Origin: Budorcas taxicolor
Lineage: Eukaryota; Chordata; Mammalia; Artiodactyla; Bovidae
Direction of reading: 5' to 3'
Length of the DNA stretch: 64,000 bases
NCBI RefSeq assembly: GCF_023091745.1
Contig: NC_068910.1
Coordinates: 3,756,272-3,820,271 of the forward strand
The first letter of the stretch is position 1. Each line of letters opens with the position of its first letter. Below, in pieces: positions 20,327-32,174 of the stretch. The translations under genes and the position numbers were made by a program. Below the pieces are notes generated by a model. It searched no databases and was not told the origin of the DNA. It was given only the letters and a program-made list of their open reading frames with translations.

Positions 20327-23149
20327 TATGACTAGCCGTCGTTGACTTTTCTCCCTTTCTCCCTCCCTCTCCTTGCCTACAGCTCTCCCATTAGAGCTTT
20401 TGTTTGTTTCTGTGACTCTAAAAGAAAGCCTGAAGGAGGTTAGGGGTGGGGGAGGTGAGCAGAGGGCCTCCCTTACCTTGTCAGCCAGCCACCTAAGTGG
20501 AGTAATTGTAAGAAGCAGAGAGCCAAGTCATGGGGCTGCGCCCAGGCCAGCTGCTGGGCCCAGTTGAGAGGAATAGGGGCAGGGGTGTGAGAGGCACGCA
20601 GTCGCTGAGAGCAGGAGTGAGTGGCAAACCCTTATCATCTTGGCCTCGCCCTGGCTGGCCTGCCAGCTTCAGGGCTGCCCCGAGAGACCCTCTACTTGGA
20701 GTGCTGTTCTCAAGGTGGCAGTGACACCTGGTGGCCAGTGCCGGCCAAAACCTCCAGGCTAAATGCCCGCAGAGCCTCCCCTGTCAGGCCTGCTTTCCTC
20801 TCCCCTCCTCACTCCCTGTCCGGGGGCCTGTCATCTGGGATCTGAGCTGGGCCTCATCACATCCTGGGTCCCTGGAGGGGGTCTGCTCCTGAGACCCCAG
20901 GAGCCACGGGCAGAGCTGCAGGTGGAGAGAGCATTCGGGTCCCACCCGCAGAGAAGGTGTCCTGGGGCTCTTACTCATGTGTCTAGTTGTTGTCATTGCC
21001 TGTCACATCGCTCTCCTTTTTATTCCCCAATAAAATCTTCCAGAGCCAAAGGACTGAATTGGTCATGAAGGGATTTCAGACACCCCTGATCTTTCTGTCT
21101 GGCTGTGGGTTAGACCCCTGAGGGTCTAAGATGCTAAGATTCAGCCTTTGGAAACATGACTGCGCATAATGTGTCCAGGAAGAACATGAGGCTCTGCCTC
21201 CATCTTGAGCTGATCACAGCACACCGCCAGTGTCGCTTCCCATCCGGCAGTCACAGCAAGGCAGGTGCTCAGAGGAGAGAAACCCAGAGGTTGGGGCATT
21301 TGGTAGATCTGTCCTATGAGCAGAAGTTAAAAGGGCTAAGCAGCAGAATTCTCAAGGAGCCCGTGACTGCACATCCTCAGCTCTCTGACAGCTGTCATGG
21401 GGCAGATCAGATGCCAAAGGCAAACCTATTGGAAGACGTGAGTAAAGTCTCTGATGCTGAGAAAGGAAATGGCTGCTCAGGGAAGCGGTACGTGGCTGCC
21501 ATGTCACTGCTGATGTCCAAGCCACTCCTCAGGCACATGGTGAAAGGCTGGGCTGGAGGCTAGGGCTTTTGGAGCAGGCGGCTCTCAACAGTCTCCTTCC
21601 AGGTCTGAGACACTGTGATCCAGGCCGCTCACTAGCCAGAGGCCTGGGGAAGTGACGAGCATCCCAAATTGAAGGGCTGGCGCCCGGTAACCTCTGGCCC
21701 TGGGCTTCTGGTGGGGCATTATGCAAGTCCTTTTTCACTGATTCTCTGGCCTAGAGAGATACTCAGAAATGTTTCCAGCTAGGTCTTTCCAGCTGCAAAG
21801 GACTCTGAAGTCTCTTGAGTACAAGGAGACCCGAGATTGAGAAGGGGTCCAAGACTGGAATCTAAAGGGCCAGGCAGTTAGGGAGGAGACACAACTCAGA
21901 CCCCAAACACAGGCCTCAGAGGGCTTCACTCAGCTCAGAAAAAGTGAATTTCAGGCAAAGAAAGGCCTTCCTGCTTCCCACAGTCGGACCACATTAGGGA
22001 ATTTTTTTCCCCAGTGAGTATAAGCTGAACATGTGAGATTTGAGGCAGGTTCATATAAAGTCACTAGTGACCAGATCCCTTAACATACTATTCAGGGAAA
22101 CTGACTATTTTGAGGCTGTCTTAACTTGTAAGGGACATCTTTAATCACTTGTCGCTGACATTCTGACCTCGGGTGACCCAGCCCTCGGGGCCCCCTTAGG
22201 CCTCATGGACCACCCCACGGGACCTTTCTTGTGTCCATAGGAAATCTCTGATCATGGGAGGACTGCAGTCCAGGACATGCCTCTGCCCTCAGAGCAGCAG
22301 CTCCCCTCACACGAGGAGGAGGAGCAGGTCCCCGGGTGCCTTTTGTAACCTCTCAGCAGAAGGAAGGTGGGCTCTAGGGACCGCAGGAGTGATCCTAGGA
22401 AGGTCCCTAGGTGCCTGGAAACATGCTGTCCCCTTTGCTCCAGCTGAACCTACAACCTCCTGACCACATTCCTTCCTGCTGCCTCATTCCCCCTGGGGTC
22501 CTGGACCGGGGGAGCAGAGCCTGGGGAGCTGATCAGAATAGCTCGGTGGCGTGTCCAGCGAGAAGCTTGGCCTGGCCTTTTTCCTAGGGCCAGACCCTGA
22601 GACCCTTTCCCAATTTCCTGTCTCAGATATGCTGAGCAAGCACAGGCTTTCCTCTGTGGTGGGGGCCGCTGGACTCTGGCCAGCAACCCTCAAGAGTTGA
22701 GTCACTCAGTGTCTTTCCTTCCTCAGCTCTCCAGCCTGCTGGGACCTCCGATAGGAGCTCCTCTCTCACAGCTTGTCTGCTGAAAGCCGCAGGCTGGCGA
22801 ACGAAGGGTGCCTTTGGCACAACTCCACAAATCCTCCTCCATGGACTTGGTTTCTCTCCCAGACTAGTGATTTCCTTTCCAGTCAGCTCAGGAGCTAACA
22901 TTTACTGTTTTTGAAATGACTTTACTGCATCTTCAGGGACCTTGCTGGAACACGTCAGTGATACACAGAGGGCAGCCCAGCCCCGAGTCCACACCCTACC
23001 CTGCCCACCCTGAACTACTGTGCACTGCTTGTGCAGCTGACAGAAAACCGCCAGCAGTGTCTTCTCCACTGATGCGTGAAATCCTACCATTAAAGCTTCA
23101 CTCCCCTGGACCGATAATTTATTATTATTCAAATAATAGTAATGATGCT

Positions 23150-23340
23150 CAGATCATTACTTCACCTGGCACTTTGCAGTTTACAAAGCACAGCCATTAT
23201 TCTGAGCCTCACAGCCTTTCTGTGAGATGCTTTAAGCTGGTGTTTCTGTCTCTGTTTTACATATTAGCAGAGAGAGTGCAAACGATCTGTCCAAGGTCAC
23301 ATAGTTTATAGGCAGGAGAGCTGGGTCTTCTGGCCCCTAG
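23150..23340 (+). repeat. MIR-like ancient SINE
   Basis: CTTTGCAGTTTACAAAGCAC, ATTCTGAGCCTCACAGCC and CAAGGTCACATAGTTTATAG. Confidence 0.6.
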
Positions 23341-25422
23341 TTCCACAGACACTCTGCAGCGCCCTGCACCGTGCCCTTTGGATGCTCCTCCAGAGCTCAG
23401 GGACGGTGAGAAGTGGGGGAGCTGGCCCTGGGGACCCTGTACAGGGGCAGCCCTTGCCCTCCTCCTCCTCAGACTCACACTGAGCCTCCCAACCTGGAGA
23501 CACCTCCATACTTCAGCTCTCTCTTGCTGTCCCCTCGCTGGCTTCCCTGGTCACCAGCGCTGGTGGCCGTAGCACAGCAGGATCTGAGCCCTGTCAGCTT
23601 GAATGGGGAGCAGCAGCCCACTGTCCTCAAACCCTGCGCCTACAGGACGCCTCTGCTCACACCCTGTAGCCTTGGCTTCTTGCTGGGCTCGAGACTCCAC
23701 AGCTAAGAAAGGCTTGGCTCATACCTCAAAAAAGTACACAGAGGACCTAATTGGGAGCTCAGAGCCTGTAGAAGTCGCCAGAGCCTGTGACTGCAGAACC
23801 CCAGCTCCATGCCCCGCCCAACCCCGCTCCTCGGACAAGAGTTTGTCCAGGCTGTTTTGGACACTGCTGCCAGGAGGCTCACTCCTGCCCACGCCACCCC
23901 TTGACCTTGATCAAATTCATGTCTGAGTGACTTTGAGCTTCTACCTGGTCCTCGGGGTTTCCCTAGTTATCGCATTTACTCCTTTAGACTTGGCTCATAT
24001 GGGAAACTGAGACTCAAGAGATTAAGTAACTTGCCCAAAATCACATGAGGGGAGCTGTCATTTTACACTGCTCACCATCCTGGCTGCTCCACGTACCCAT
24101 TTTATTGCGCTGGTGTCCACCTTTAAAAGAGGCACCCAGACCTGGTGATCACTGCTCTGTCGTGAGGCTTATCCATCCAAAGGGCAGTGGACCGGTGACC
24201 TCCTCTTGTTGGGACACTGATGCACCTCCAGCTGCAGCGTTGCCCGCTGACACCTTCTGAGCCTCTTGTCTTTCTGTCAGCCCAGGCTTGTTTGGGGGTT
24301 TTCCTTATGCTGCTGCAAGGCCATTTACCCTCCTTCTTTGTGTGCAGCTGAACACAAGCGCTGGACCTCGCATTCTTACCTGTTTGAGTCAACCCAGTTT
24401 CCTGAGGGAAATGCTGCTGCTCAGTCTGGCCCCGAGTTCCTGCTGTGGGCTGGCCACAGGCCAGGCTTTGGCAGTGACGCCAGAGTGGCCAGACTTCTGT
24501 GGAATTCAGCATCCCAGGCGGCTCTTGGTGACTGGAGACAGATTCTGTGGTAGCCAAACCCCACAGGGAGCAGGCCCTCAGCCCCAGCAGACAGAAGGCT
24601 TGAGGGTGGGGCCAGAGAGTCTTAGCCTGGCAAGGGCCAGTCCTGGGGGACTCTCCTCCCTCCTCTCATCACCCTTGGGAAGTCTTCAGTCCACAAGCTC
24701 CACGGGGCGGGGGCCAGAGAAGCTCCCCAGGCGCCAGACCAGGGTGGCCCAGGCACATTCCCAGGCTCCAGCGTGAAGGACAGCTCCTGGGAGTTCTTCC
24801 TCTGCAGCCTTTGGAAGGGAACTTGTGGGCTCAGGTCACCCTTGGGGGTCTCAGTCGTATAATTCTTAGGCTACAGAGAGGAGAGGCAGGGCCAGGCTTC
24901 GTGGTGTCGTTACCCTGGCAGCTCATGCTGTGAGTTTTACCATCAGAACTTAATCTAATCCGTGGGAGTTTTCGTTTTTCCTGGAATCATATGTTCTCAG
25001 AGTTGAAAGGTGAAGCGTAGTGTCCATCTAACCTATCTCGTATTTCATAGAAGTGTACTCCCTGCTGTATCTCTGTCAGGTAATTCTCTAGCCTCTGTAT
25101 GAACATACCCACCCTCCCAAGATGCCTCTCCCATTGTTTTTACAACAGGAAGTTCTTGTCATTGAAAGTCTACCTTTCAGAGCTTTTGCCCACTGGCCCT
25201 GGCTCTGCCTTTGTGCCCTGTGGTCTTCCATAATTTTCTCTGAAAATAGCAATTCTCTGGGAGGAGAGCATCTTAAGCTGCTCTGAGCAGAGTCTGAGGT
25301 GTTTCATGGGCAGCTGTCAGGGGGTACAAGGTGAGGCCCTGGGGGAGGGGACCAGCAAGAGCCAGTCTAGTGGCTCCACAAACTGAATGAGTTTCTCTGT
25401 CTTTCATCTGAGTATCCATCTC

Positions 25423-25609
25423 AGGCTGGGAAAGATTGAAGGCAGGAGAAGAAGGGGACGACAGAGGACGAGATGATTGGATGGCATCACCAACCCAGTG
25501 GACATGAGTTTGAGCAAACTCCGGGATATGGTAAAGGACAGGGAGCCTGGCATGCTGCAGTCCAGGGGTCGCAAAGAGTCGGACATGACTGAGCGACTGA
25601 ACAACAACA
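25423..25609 (+). mobile_element. BovB 3'-end fragment
   Basis: GACGACAGAGGACGAGATG, AAACTCCGGGATATGGTAAA and GTCGCAAAGAGTCGGACATG. Confidence 0.88.
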
Positions 25610-26098
25610 CTCCACTCAGGCAGTGAGACTGTGACACCAGTGGCATGTCAGGGAGCTCAGAGGAGACTGCACCATCACCGCTGAGTCACATTCCCCAAAG
25701 CCCAGGAACAGGAGCACACCGAAGGGGGTGTTCCATAATGAGAAAGAGACCTAAGAGATGACAGAGCTTCAGAAGGAAGGACCCCATCGGCATCACCATT
25801 ACCGTCATCTGTAGTGTCTTAGGTGGTACCTAAGACAGGTACAGGTACTCGTGGATTCCTCAATAGATGGATGCATAGGTAGTAGATGCATAGGTAGTAG
25901 ATCGATCGGTGGATAATATCCCTTTATATCATAGAAACCATTTGAAGAAAGATAGATGCAGTGGGGGAAAATAATTTGCCCAAGGCCACCAAGCTAGTAA
26001 GTGGGAGATTTGTTTAAACCCAACGTCTTCCTAACCCCAAGGCCCAAATTCCACTGTGCTGCCCAGTCTTAAAGACTTATTGTCAGGGACCCAGTGCA

Positions 26099-26116
26099 GT
26101 GTGTGTGTGTGTGTGT

Positions 26117-26154
<38 letters not shown>
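26099..26154. repeat. (GT)n microsatellite in SYN2 intron 10
   Basis: About 28 GT units with one interruption (CT at 26121). A likely length-polymorphic marker. Confidence 0.95.
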
Positions 26155-26157
<3 letters not shown>

Positions 26158-27184
26158 GGGTGCTCGGGTTGATAGGCCGCTTGGCTGAAAAGGCAGCCCT
26201 GGTGTCCTGTGTGTCCATTACCACGCACCCCCTTATAATCTCCTCTTCCAGTTGGCAGCCAGGCCAGGGGAAGGAGGTGCTCACGATGGCAAAGAACTCT
26301 GGGGCCTGAAGTCTCACTGACCTGACTGGATTACGCAGTCTTGGTGGAGACCATTTCTGCTTCTTTGAGGATTGTTTTGAATTTCCCTTCTGCATCGAGT
26401 GGGCAGGCACAGGTAGCAGGCCTCGTGTTCTAATTCTCTAACCTGAGCATTTTCAGAGCTGTTCATCAGAGTTGATCCCAGATATGGGGTGGTTTGACAT
26501 CTATGGTTTAATGACGTCTTTCTCTTGACTTATGCCCTACTTCATTTTGGACTTTACTGTTGTTGTGTGGTTATTTATCTAATAAGCAGTCATTAAGGAC
26601 CTCTTATGTGCTCAGTCCTGTGCTCGGTGACATTGGTAGAATGACGATAGTCTTAAACTTTCCAAAATAGTCCCAATCTTAACTATTTTACCTTTTAAAT
26701 AAATAGTTACCTAATCAGGCCATGTATCCCAATTTTTCTTTGGAAAAAATGGGCACTGTAATTGTTAGAAATTCATGAGAAGGTGAAGACTCATCGTCCT
26801 TGCTGTCAAGGATCTGGTGATAGAAACATCATCCCAGTCTTCAAGGTGATAACAAGACCGTCTATTAAGTGCTGTTATAGCATTTCAGAGAGGAAACCAC
26901 AATCAAAACGGGCAGTCAGAAGAGAGATTTCACAAATGAGGTATAATTTGACTCAGACCTCCAGGATGTGTGGGATTGGATTGGTTGAAAAGGAAAGAAG
27001 GTATTTCTGAAGGGTACTTATCATAAACACTGGAGTGGCCTAGACTAGAGAACAGTGAAGGGTCAGGCTGGAAGGAGCAGGCACGTTTAGAACATGAGGG
27101 ACAGAGGCTCAAGGGGCCAGTCCAGCCATGCTGAAGCAAGATTCTGGTGTCAGCCTGAAGAATGCAGACATCATACTGTGGGCG

Positions 27185-27377
27185 ACGGGAAGAGGTCAGA
27201 CTGCCTGGGCTCGTGTGCCAGCTGCCTCTGTATTACCTGACTTAGCTGGGCCTCAGCTTCCTTATCTAAAAATCAGGGATGTTGATACCTTGGAGAGCTG
27301 CTGTGAGGCTTAAGGGAAATACTGCATAAAATTGTCCATCGTGTTGCCTGGCACGTGTATAGTGTTAGCTGTAAATT
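27185..27377 (+). repeat. MIR-like ancient SINE
   Basis: TACCTGACTTAGCTGGGCCT, CCTTATCTAAAAATCAGGGA and GCTGCTGTGAGGCTTAAGG. Confidence 0.65.
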
Positions 27378-27391
27378 ATTTAGAGCAGTGA

Positions 27392-27596
27392 AAATGTTAC
27401 TTGCTCAGTTGTATCTGACTCTTTGCGACCCTGTGGTGTAGCCTGCCGGGTTCCTCTGTCCAGGAAATTCTCCAGGCGAGAATACAGGAGTGGGTAGCCA
27501 TTTCTTTTTCAAGGGGTTCTTCCTGACCCAGGGATAGAACCCAGGTCTTCTGCATTGCAGGCGGATTCTTTATCATTTGAGCCACAGGGGAAACCC
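27392..27596 (-). mobile_element. Bov-tA SINE
   Basis: Antisense Bov-tA with a perfect 14-bp target duplication ATTTAGAGCAGTGA at 27378-27391 and 27597-27610. Confidence 0.95.
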
Positions 27597-29061
27597 ATTT
27601 AGAGCAGTGAAGTGATACAATTAGAGAAGGAGTTTAGGAGGATAATAGGCATCCAGAAGATGGATCGGAAAGGAGACTAAAGAATTGAGAGACTATTCTA
27701 GTAGTCTAAACAAGAAATGATACAGGCCTGACCAGAGTAGGTCAAGAGGAGATAGTGAATTTCGGATGCAAAGAGGGAAAACCTGGTGGGTCTTGATGGC
27801 TGTGGAAGGTGTGGGCTCTAGCTGGCTGGGCATGGGGATCTCAGGGTCAGGGGTGAGACCCACCTTGAAGGCCCCCTGCAAGTCTTGGAAGAAGGGAAAG
27901 GGAAGTGTGGGCGTTCTTGCTGTGATCTGTAAGAGGTTGGGATTGTGGATAGAATGGGCACCCTCTGGTGCAGTGGCACCAAAGACATTGCCGAGGGCCC
28001 CCCTGCCTTCTACTGCCTGAAATCCTCTTGGTAGAACAGCTGTAGGCAATGCTGTCGTTGAAAGACCGTGACCCTGGCGAGAGCGGCCCTTTTGCTCTCC
28101 CAGTACTGGAGCTGAAAACAGGCCTGCAACAGCAGGAAGGGAGATAGAAGGCCAGATCAGGGGCCCATGGGAATGGGGAACAGTTTTAATGTGGGAGTAG
28201 GGCTGGGGGGGCCTGTCACAAGGGAGAGGAGCACTGAAAGAGGAAGTGGGGGTGCTGAGGACTTGCAGGGCCTCTCCTGGCCTCGCCTCCGAAGCTCCTG
28301 CTTTAACACCACTGTCGGCACACTTGGCAGTCCCCCGCCTCGTGGAGCATCTCCCCTGAGCTGAATTCAGGCTCCACACGCTCCCTGCCTTCAGTGCAAA
28401 CAGTAGATAAACTGAAGTCACAGCCGTCTCTGCTCCTGCCAGGGCATAATCAGAATCACAGCTGGGAGGAGAGGAAGCCTGGGAGTAGAGCCATGGTGCT
28501 GGATAAAATGCAATTATGCTGTTAGGGAGGGAAAAACAGCTTGGCCTTGAGCACTTTTACAAACATTAAGGTCTTACTCCTTCCCTCTGGGTAAGGAGGG
28601 TCCTGGGAAACAAAAGACGGCCCCCCTCCTTCAGGTCCCTCCCTTCGCGAGTTCCAGTCCAGCCCAGAGAGTGGCTCTGACCCCTGAGTCAGCCAACTCT
28701 GCAGGAGTTAGTGCCAAGGTTTAAGCCGTCACCTGGCCCAGCCCCCGCTGGCGCTGGGGTTGATCCTTCCCCCAGAAGCCAGCCTTGAGTCCCAGGGTAG
28801 CTGGCCCTCAGGCAGCCCCCAGAGAAGAAGCCAGATGCTCTTGGAAGTTTCTATAAAGGGTTTAGAAGGAAGGGAAAGGAAAAGGGGGTAAGGGTCTCAG
28901 ATACTGCCCGCCAGAGTGGTTCTCAGCCCCAGATTGCCTTCACTTAGGTCCCAGCAATACACCAGAGGCTGAGAACCCCCTTGAGGTGTTTGCAGAACAG
29001 GTGAAGCCCTTGGGCCAGGTCCCAGTGGATCCCACTGCAGCCCCGCCACAGAGCCACAGGG

Positions 29062-29111
29062 TTCTCTTGGGAATCTGCCTGAAGTTTTCTCTTGGGAATC
29101 TGCCTGGAGTT
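29062..29111 (+). repeat. 25-bp tandem duplication upstream of SYN2 exon 11
   Basis: TTCTCTTGGGAATCTGCCTG at 29062 repeats at 29087, followed by AAGT in the first copy and GAGT in the second. The second copy ends 35 bases before the exon, that is, in the branch-point/polypyrimidine zone. Confidence 0.9.
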
Positions 29112-29146
29112 TCGTTTTTTATCTCTTTTGCATTTTTGTCTTCCAG

Positions 29147-29207
29147 AGTGGAACACTTAAAGATCCGGACTCGAGCAAGACCCCGCCTCAGCGGCCAGCC
29201 CCTCAAG
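29147..29207 (+). CDS. SYN2: SYN2 exon 11, spliced form (isoform IIa)
   Basis: 61 nt after a TTTTGTCTTCCAG acceptor, encoding SGTLKDPDSSKTPPQRPAPQ plus the first base of Gly. The donor after 29207 is GTTGTT, lacking the usual purine at +3 and G at +5. Using it joins GG|GGC of exon 12 in frame. Failing to use it yields the IIb ending, listed separately. Confidence 0.93.
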
Positions 29208-29275
29208 GTTGTTTACAGTATATTCTCGACTGTAATGGCATTGCAGTAGGGCCCAAACAGGTCCAAGCTTCTTAA
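29147..29275 (+). CDS. SYN2: SYN2 exon 11, unspliced terminal form (isoform IIb C-terminus)
   Basis: Reading through the weak donor, the frame continues GCLQYILDCNGIAVGPKQVQ, then Ala-Ser and TAA at 29273-29275. This is the known synapsin IIb-specific tail, which replaces the proline-rich region and domain E of IIa. IIb therefore ends inside what is intron 11 for IIa. The match to a documented isoform ending makes this a real coding extension and not chance read-through. Confidence 0.93.
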   Translation, partial: SGTLKDPDSSKTPPQRPAPQGCLQYILDCNGIAVGPKQVQAS

Positions 29276-31565
29276 AGCGATGGGTAGTTAATTTTTTTCA
29301 AAGCAGAAATTTTAAGCCAAAAACAAACAAGGAAAGAAAGGAAAGCGGGGAGGGAAGCAGCAGAGCCTCCCTCTGGTGCCGTTTCTGCGTTCTTTCAATG
29401 CTGACTGGACTCTGTTCTTCCTATGCAGTGTCCACGCCTCTGTCTGGTTGTTCACCTGTTCCTGTTCGTGCTTGTAACGCTCACTTAACGTTTCTCTGTA
29501 TAACTTGTGAATCCAGGGCTGTTTGTCAACAGTGAACAAAAGAATTGTGCCTCTCCCAAGTTCCGTGCGACTATCCTCTGAGTGGTTTGATAGTCTCTTC
29601 TTTTTTAAGTTTTACACAATGTGGGGTGCAGTAGGACTGGGGCTGGGGTGGGGAGAAACAAAGACCACAAGATCAAACCTGACTCCCCTCCTTCTTCCCC
29701 CAGACTCAGATAAACCGCCCCTCTCCCCCGACCCCCTGCTTACCTCCTTGAGTGTGCTTGGGATCTTCAGTGCTTTTTGCTTCCTTTCTGCATGACTCGG
29801 GTAAATAGCTAGAAGTTTACAAGATTTCCAAGGTCTCATTTCCATCACTTCATCCGTTGAATCTGAAGGTGTCTCTCTTTTTCTCCATTTGCTAAACTTT
29901 GGTGCATTTGAGTTTCTGTGAATAGGCTGGCTGTGCCCGTGGAGCTCTTGTGTTTTCTAGTGATGACATAAACTATAAAGAACAAGCTTATCTCCAGGAA
30001 TGTGTTCTGTATTCGACATCCCAGTGTACCTTTCGTTTTATTATTAACTAATTAGCTATGAGATTAGACAAAAAAACAAATGGGGCCGCTGATGTGCAAT
30101 ATCAAAGTGACTTTGTGAGTATTTTTTCTGTGTTCATCTCAGTCCCCCTAAATTGTTTCTGAATTGGCCATCTGTGTGCTTCTGTGGAACCGAGGCTGCT
30201 TCGTTTTTCCCAAAGCTTGACCTGTGTACAGAGGTGATTCCTTAGCGATTTGGGAGCTGCTGAAGGTCTGGGAAGGACTCAATCGTGCTGCCCTTGGCCT
30301 CTGTCGAGGCATGACGACTTGGGAGCAAATCGGAACTGCCCCATTTCCCATGAGCGGGTACGCTGCCTCCTGAACTCCGAGGTGGGCGCCTGCTTTAGTT
30401 TTCAGCTGTTGCAGGAGCCTTCCTGAGTCCAGAGGCAGAAGAGCTTCCTCTTCCCTAAGAAGGACTGTCTCAGATTTTAGCCCGTGTGTGTCCAGGGCCG
30501 GGGCTCTGGGAGAGCCCTCACCCATCTTGTCCTCTCTCCTCCAACATGCATCTCCTGGGCAGGGAGGAGGCAGTTCCTACGCAAGGCCTCGGGTCAGGGC
30601 CTCCTCTTGCTGTCTCCTGGCCAGGCCGGGACAGGGTACCACGTGGCCTCCTCTAGGGCCGAGGGCCGAGGGCTTTCACGCCAGCAATCTGCCTTTTAGA
30701 AGTGCTTTGAGCTCTACTTTCACATCCCCCCCACTGCTGCCACGACATGTCGCCTTTCTGGAAGGCCAGGTCTGAGGAATCGCTGGTGACGGTGCCGCGT
30801 AACGCGGTTCCTGCGTCCACGGGCCCGTGCCCTGCTTCCCGTCTTGGCTGCTGGCAGGTTCTGAGCTGCAAGGAAATGCACTGAGTGTGAATGTTCTCGA
30901 CTGCGATTCCTCCCTTAGCTGATGTGGATGCCGACGGTAGTCAGTGTGCTGTAAATAGATATGTATTATAAGCAGTTCCGCACTCCCAGGTGGGTTACCT
31001 AAGAATCAGGTCCTTAAAATACCTCCCGATCTGACGAAATGATAGAAAGTAGTAAAGAAACATTTCCCAGGATGGAGGAATACATTTTATTTTTTAAATT
31101 TTATTTTTGTTCAAGCAGTGAGCTGATGATGATGGTGTTGCTTCTTTGCATGTGATCAGTGTGAACATCCAGGTGCTTTTCATGTGACATTCGTGAGCCA
31201 CAAACACAAAGTTGCCATTTGAATTCAGTCGGACTGCAGGGCAGTGTCGGCCACAGTCTTGTCAGGTGGGAAAGAGGAGAACTAGGGCTCCCTCCCGCTG
31301 TCAGACATAGCTGACTGCGTATCCTGACTGTCCTGTGCCCTCGGGCAGCATGCTAAGGACAACTCTGTGGCCTGAGGCATCCGTATCACAGTAAAAGAGT
31401 GCAGTTCAGGTGTTTTGTACCCATTTCTTTTCTTGATGTTGTCCCCCTTTTTTTGTACCGATCCAGCTGGGAGAACCTCATTTAATGCTGGAAGTGTGAT
31501 TGAAGTACCTCTTTTTTGTGACTCTTGTACAGCTTAATGTGCAATAAAGGAAAAGTTTTATCTGT
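29276..31565 (+). other. SYN2: SYN2 isoform IIb 3' UTR
   Basis: About 2.3 kb from the IIb stop to just past an AATAAA at 31543. No SINE or LINE is recognised in it, unlike the neighbouring intron, which fits a retained exonic UTR. It contains a TGTAAATA (Pumilio-type) motif at 30950-30957. The UTR length is inferred from the signal position. Confidence 0.75.
31543..31548 (+). terminator. SYN2: Polyadenylation signal AATAAA for SYN2 IIb
   Basis: A canonical hexamer in GTGCAATAAAGG, followed by a T/GT-rich stretch (about 31555-31590, GTTTTATCTGTC...GTTAAGTTGTAGTT) that resembles a downstream element. It is the first convincing signal with such context after the IIb stop. Confidence 0.75.
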
Positions 31566-32150
31566 CTTCAGTGTTAAGTTGTAGTTTCTGGCTGTTCAAG
31601 CATCTCTGTACAGGTGGGAAAGGTCTCAGGTGTCTGGTCCAAGAGACTGAGCTCTCAGCCTGTGGTACTTGACAAGATAATGCTGATACAAACGATGCCA
31701 AGCTTTGGGAAAGGCAAAAACGTGTTCACGTGAAATGATCTGCTAATCTGTCATCTTTACTAGTTATCTGATTTGAACCTAGAGCTTCTTCAACATGCAA
31801 AATTCCATTTATTTATTTACTTGTTTATCTATGTGTAACTAACCCTGGTATGAATTGGTCATTTATGATAAAGTGGAATCTGTACCATGTAGAGGGGAAA
31901 CCGGCCTACAATCGTGGATGTACAGTGGTATAGATGTATGCTTCTGCCTCTCCTGAGGCCACAGGTATCCCTGTGTTTCTGGAAAACTAAGTTACAAGTC
32001 TTAGCTGTCCATTGAGTTTCTGTGAGCACACTCCTTCCAGCGGGCACATGAATGGGTACTCTGGGACTGAGACTAAGAAATGAGATCTCCAGGTTGCCAG
32101 ACTGTTTTCTGTCTCATTCTGGGAGAAAGGGGATCTTAGTCCTTTTCTGT

Positions 32151-32174
32151 GGGCAGTGGGGGTGGGGGGTGGGG
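32151..32174 (+). other. G-quadruplex-type motif in SYN2 intron 11
   Basis: GGG, GGGGG, GGGGGG and GGGG runs separated by loops of 4, 1 and 1 bases. Confidence 0.6.

Larger units (their letters stand above)
15524..29146 (+). other. SYN2: SYN2 intron 10 (13.6 kb)
   Basis: Holds the Bov-tA copies at 17.3 and 27.4 kb, BovB tails at 20.2 and 25.4 kb, several MIRs, a GT microsatellite at 26.1 kb and an unassigned ancient repeat at 26.6-27.8 kb. A 242-codon antisense frame at 28421-27693 has no recognisable domain. No other exon was recognised. 28600-29060 is GC-rich and repeat-poor. Confidence 0.85.

Noticed and set aside
25861..25915. CRISPR-like or short tandem array (ATAGGTAGTAGATGC repeats)
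   Set aside because: Only two to three short degenerate units of a simple repeat, in an animal intron.
27693..28421. 242-codon antisense frame in SYN2 intron 10
   Set aside because: Low-complexity Ser/Pro/Ala composition, no recognised domain, no promoter or splice context. Length is not unusual for GC-rich intron.
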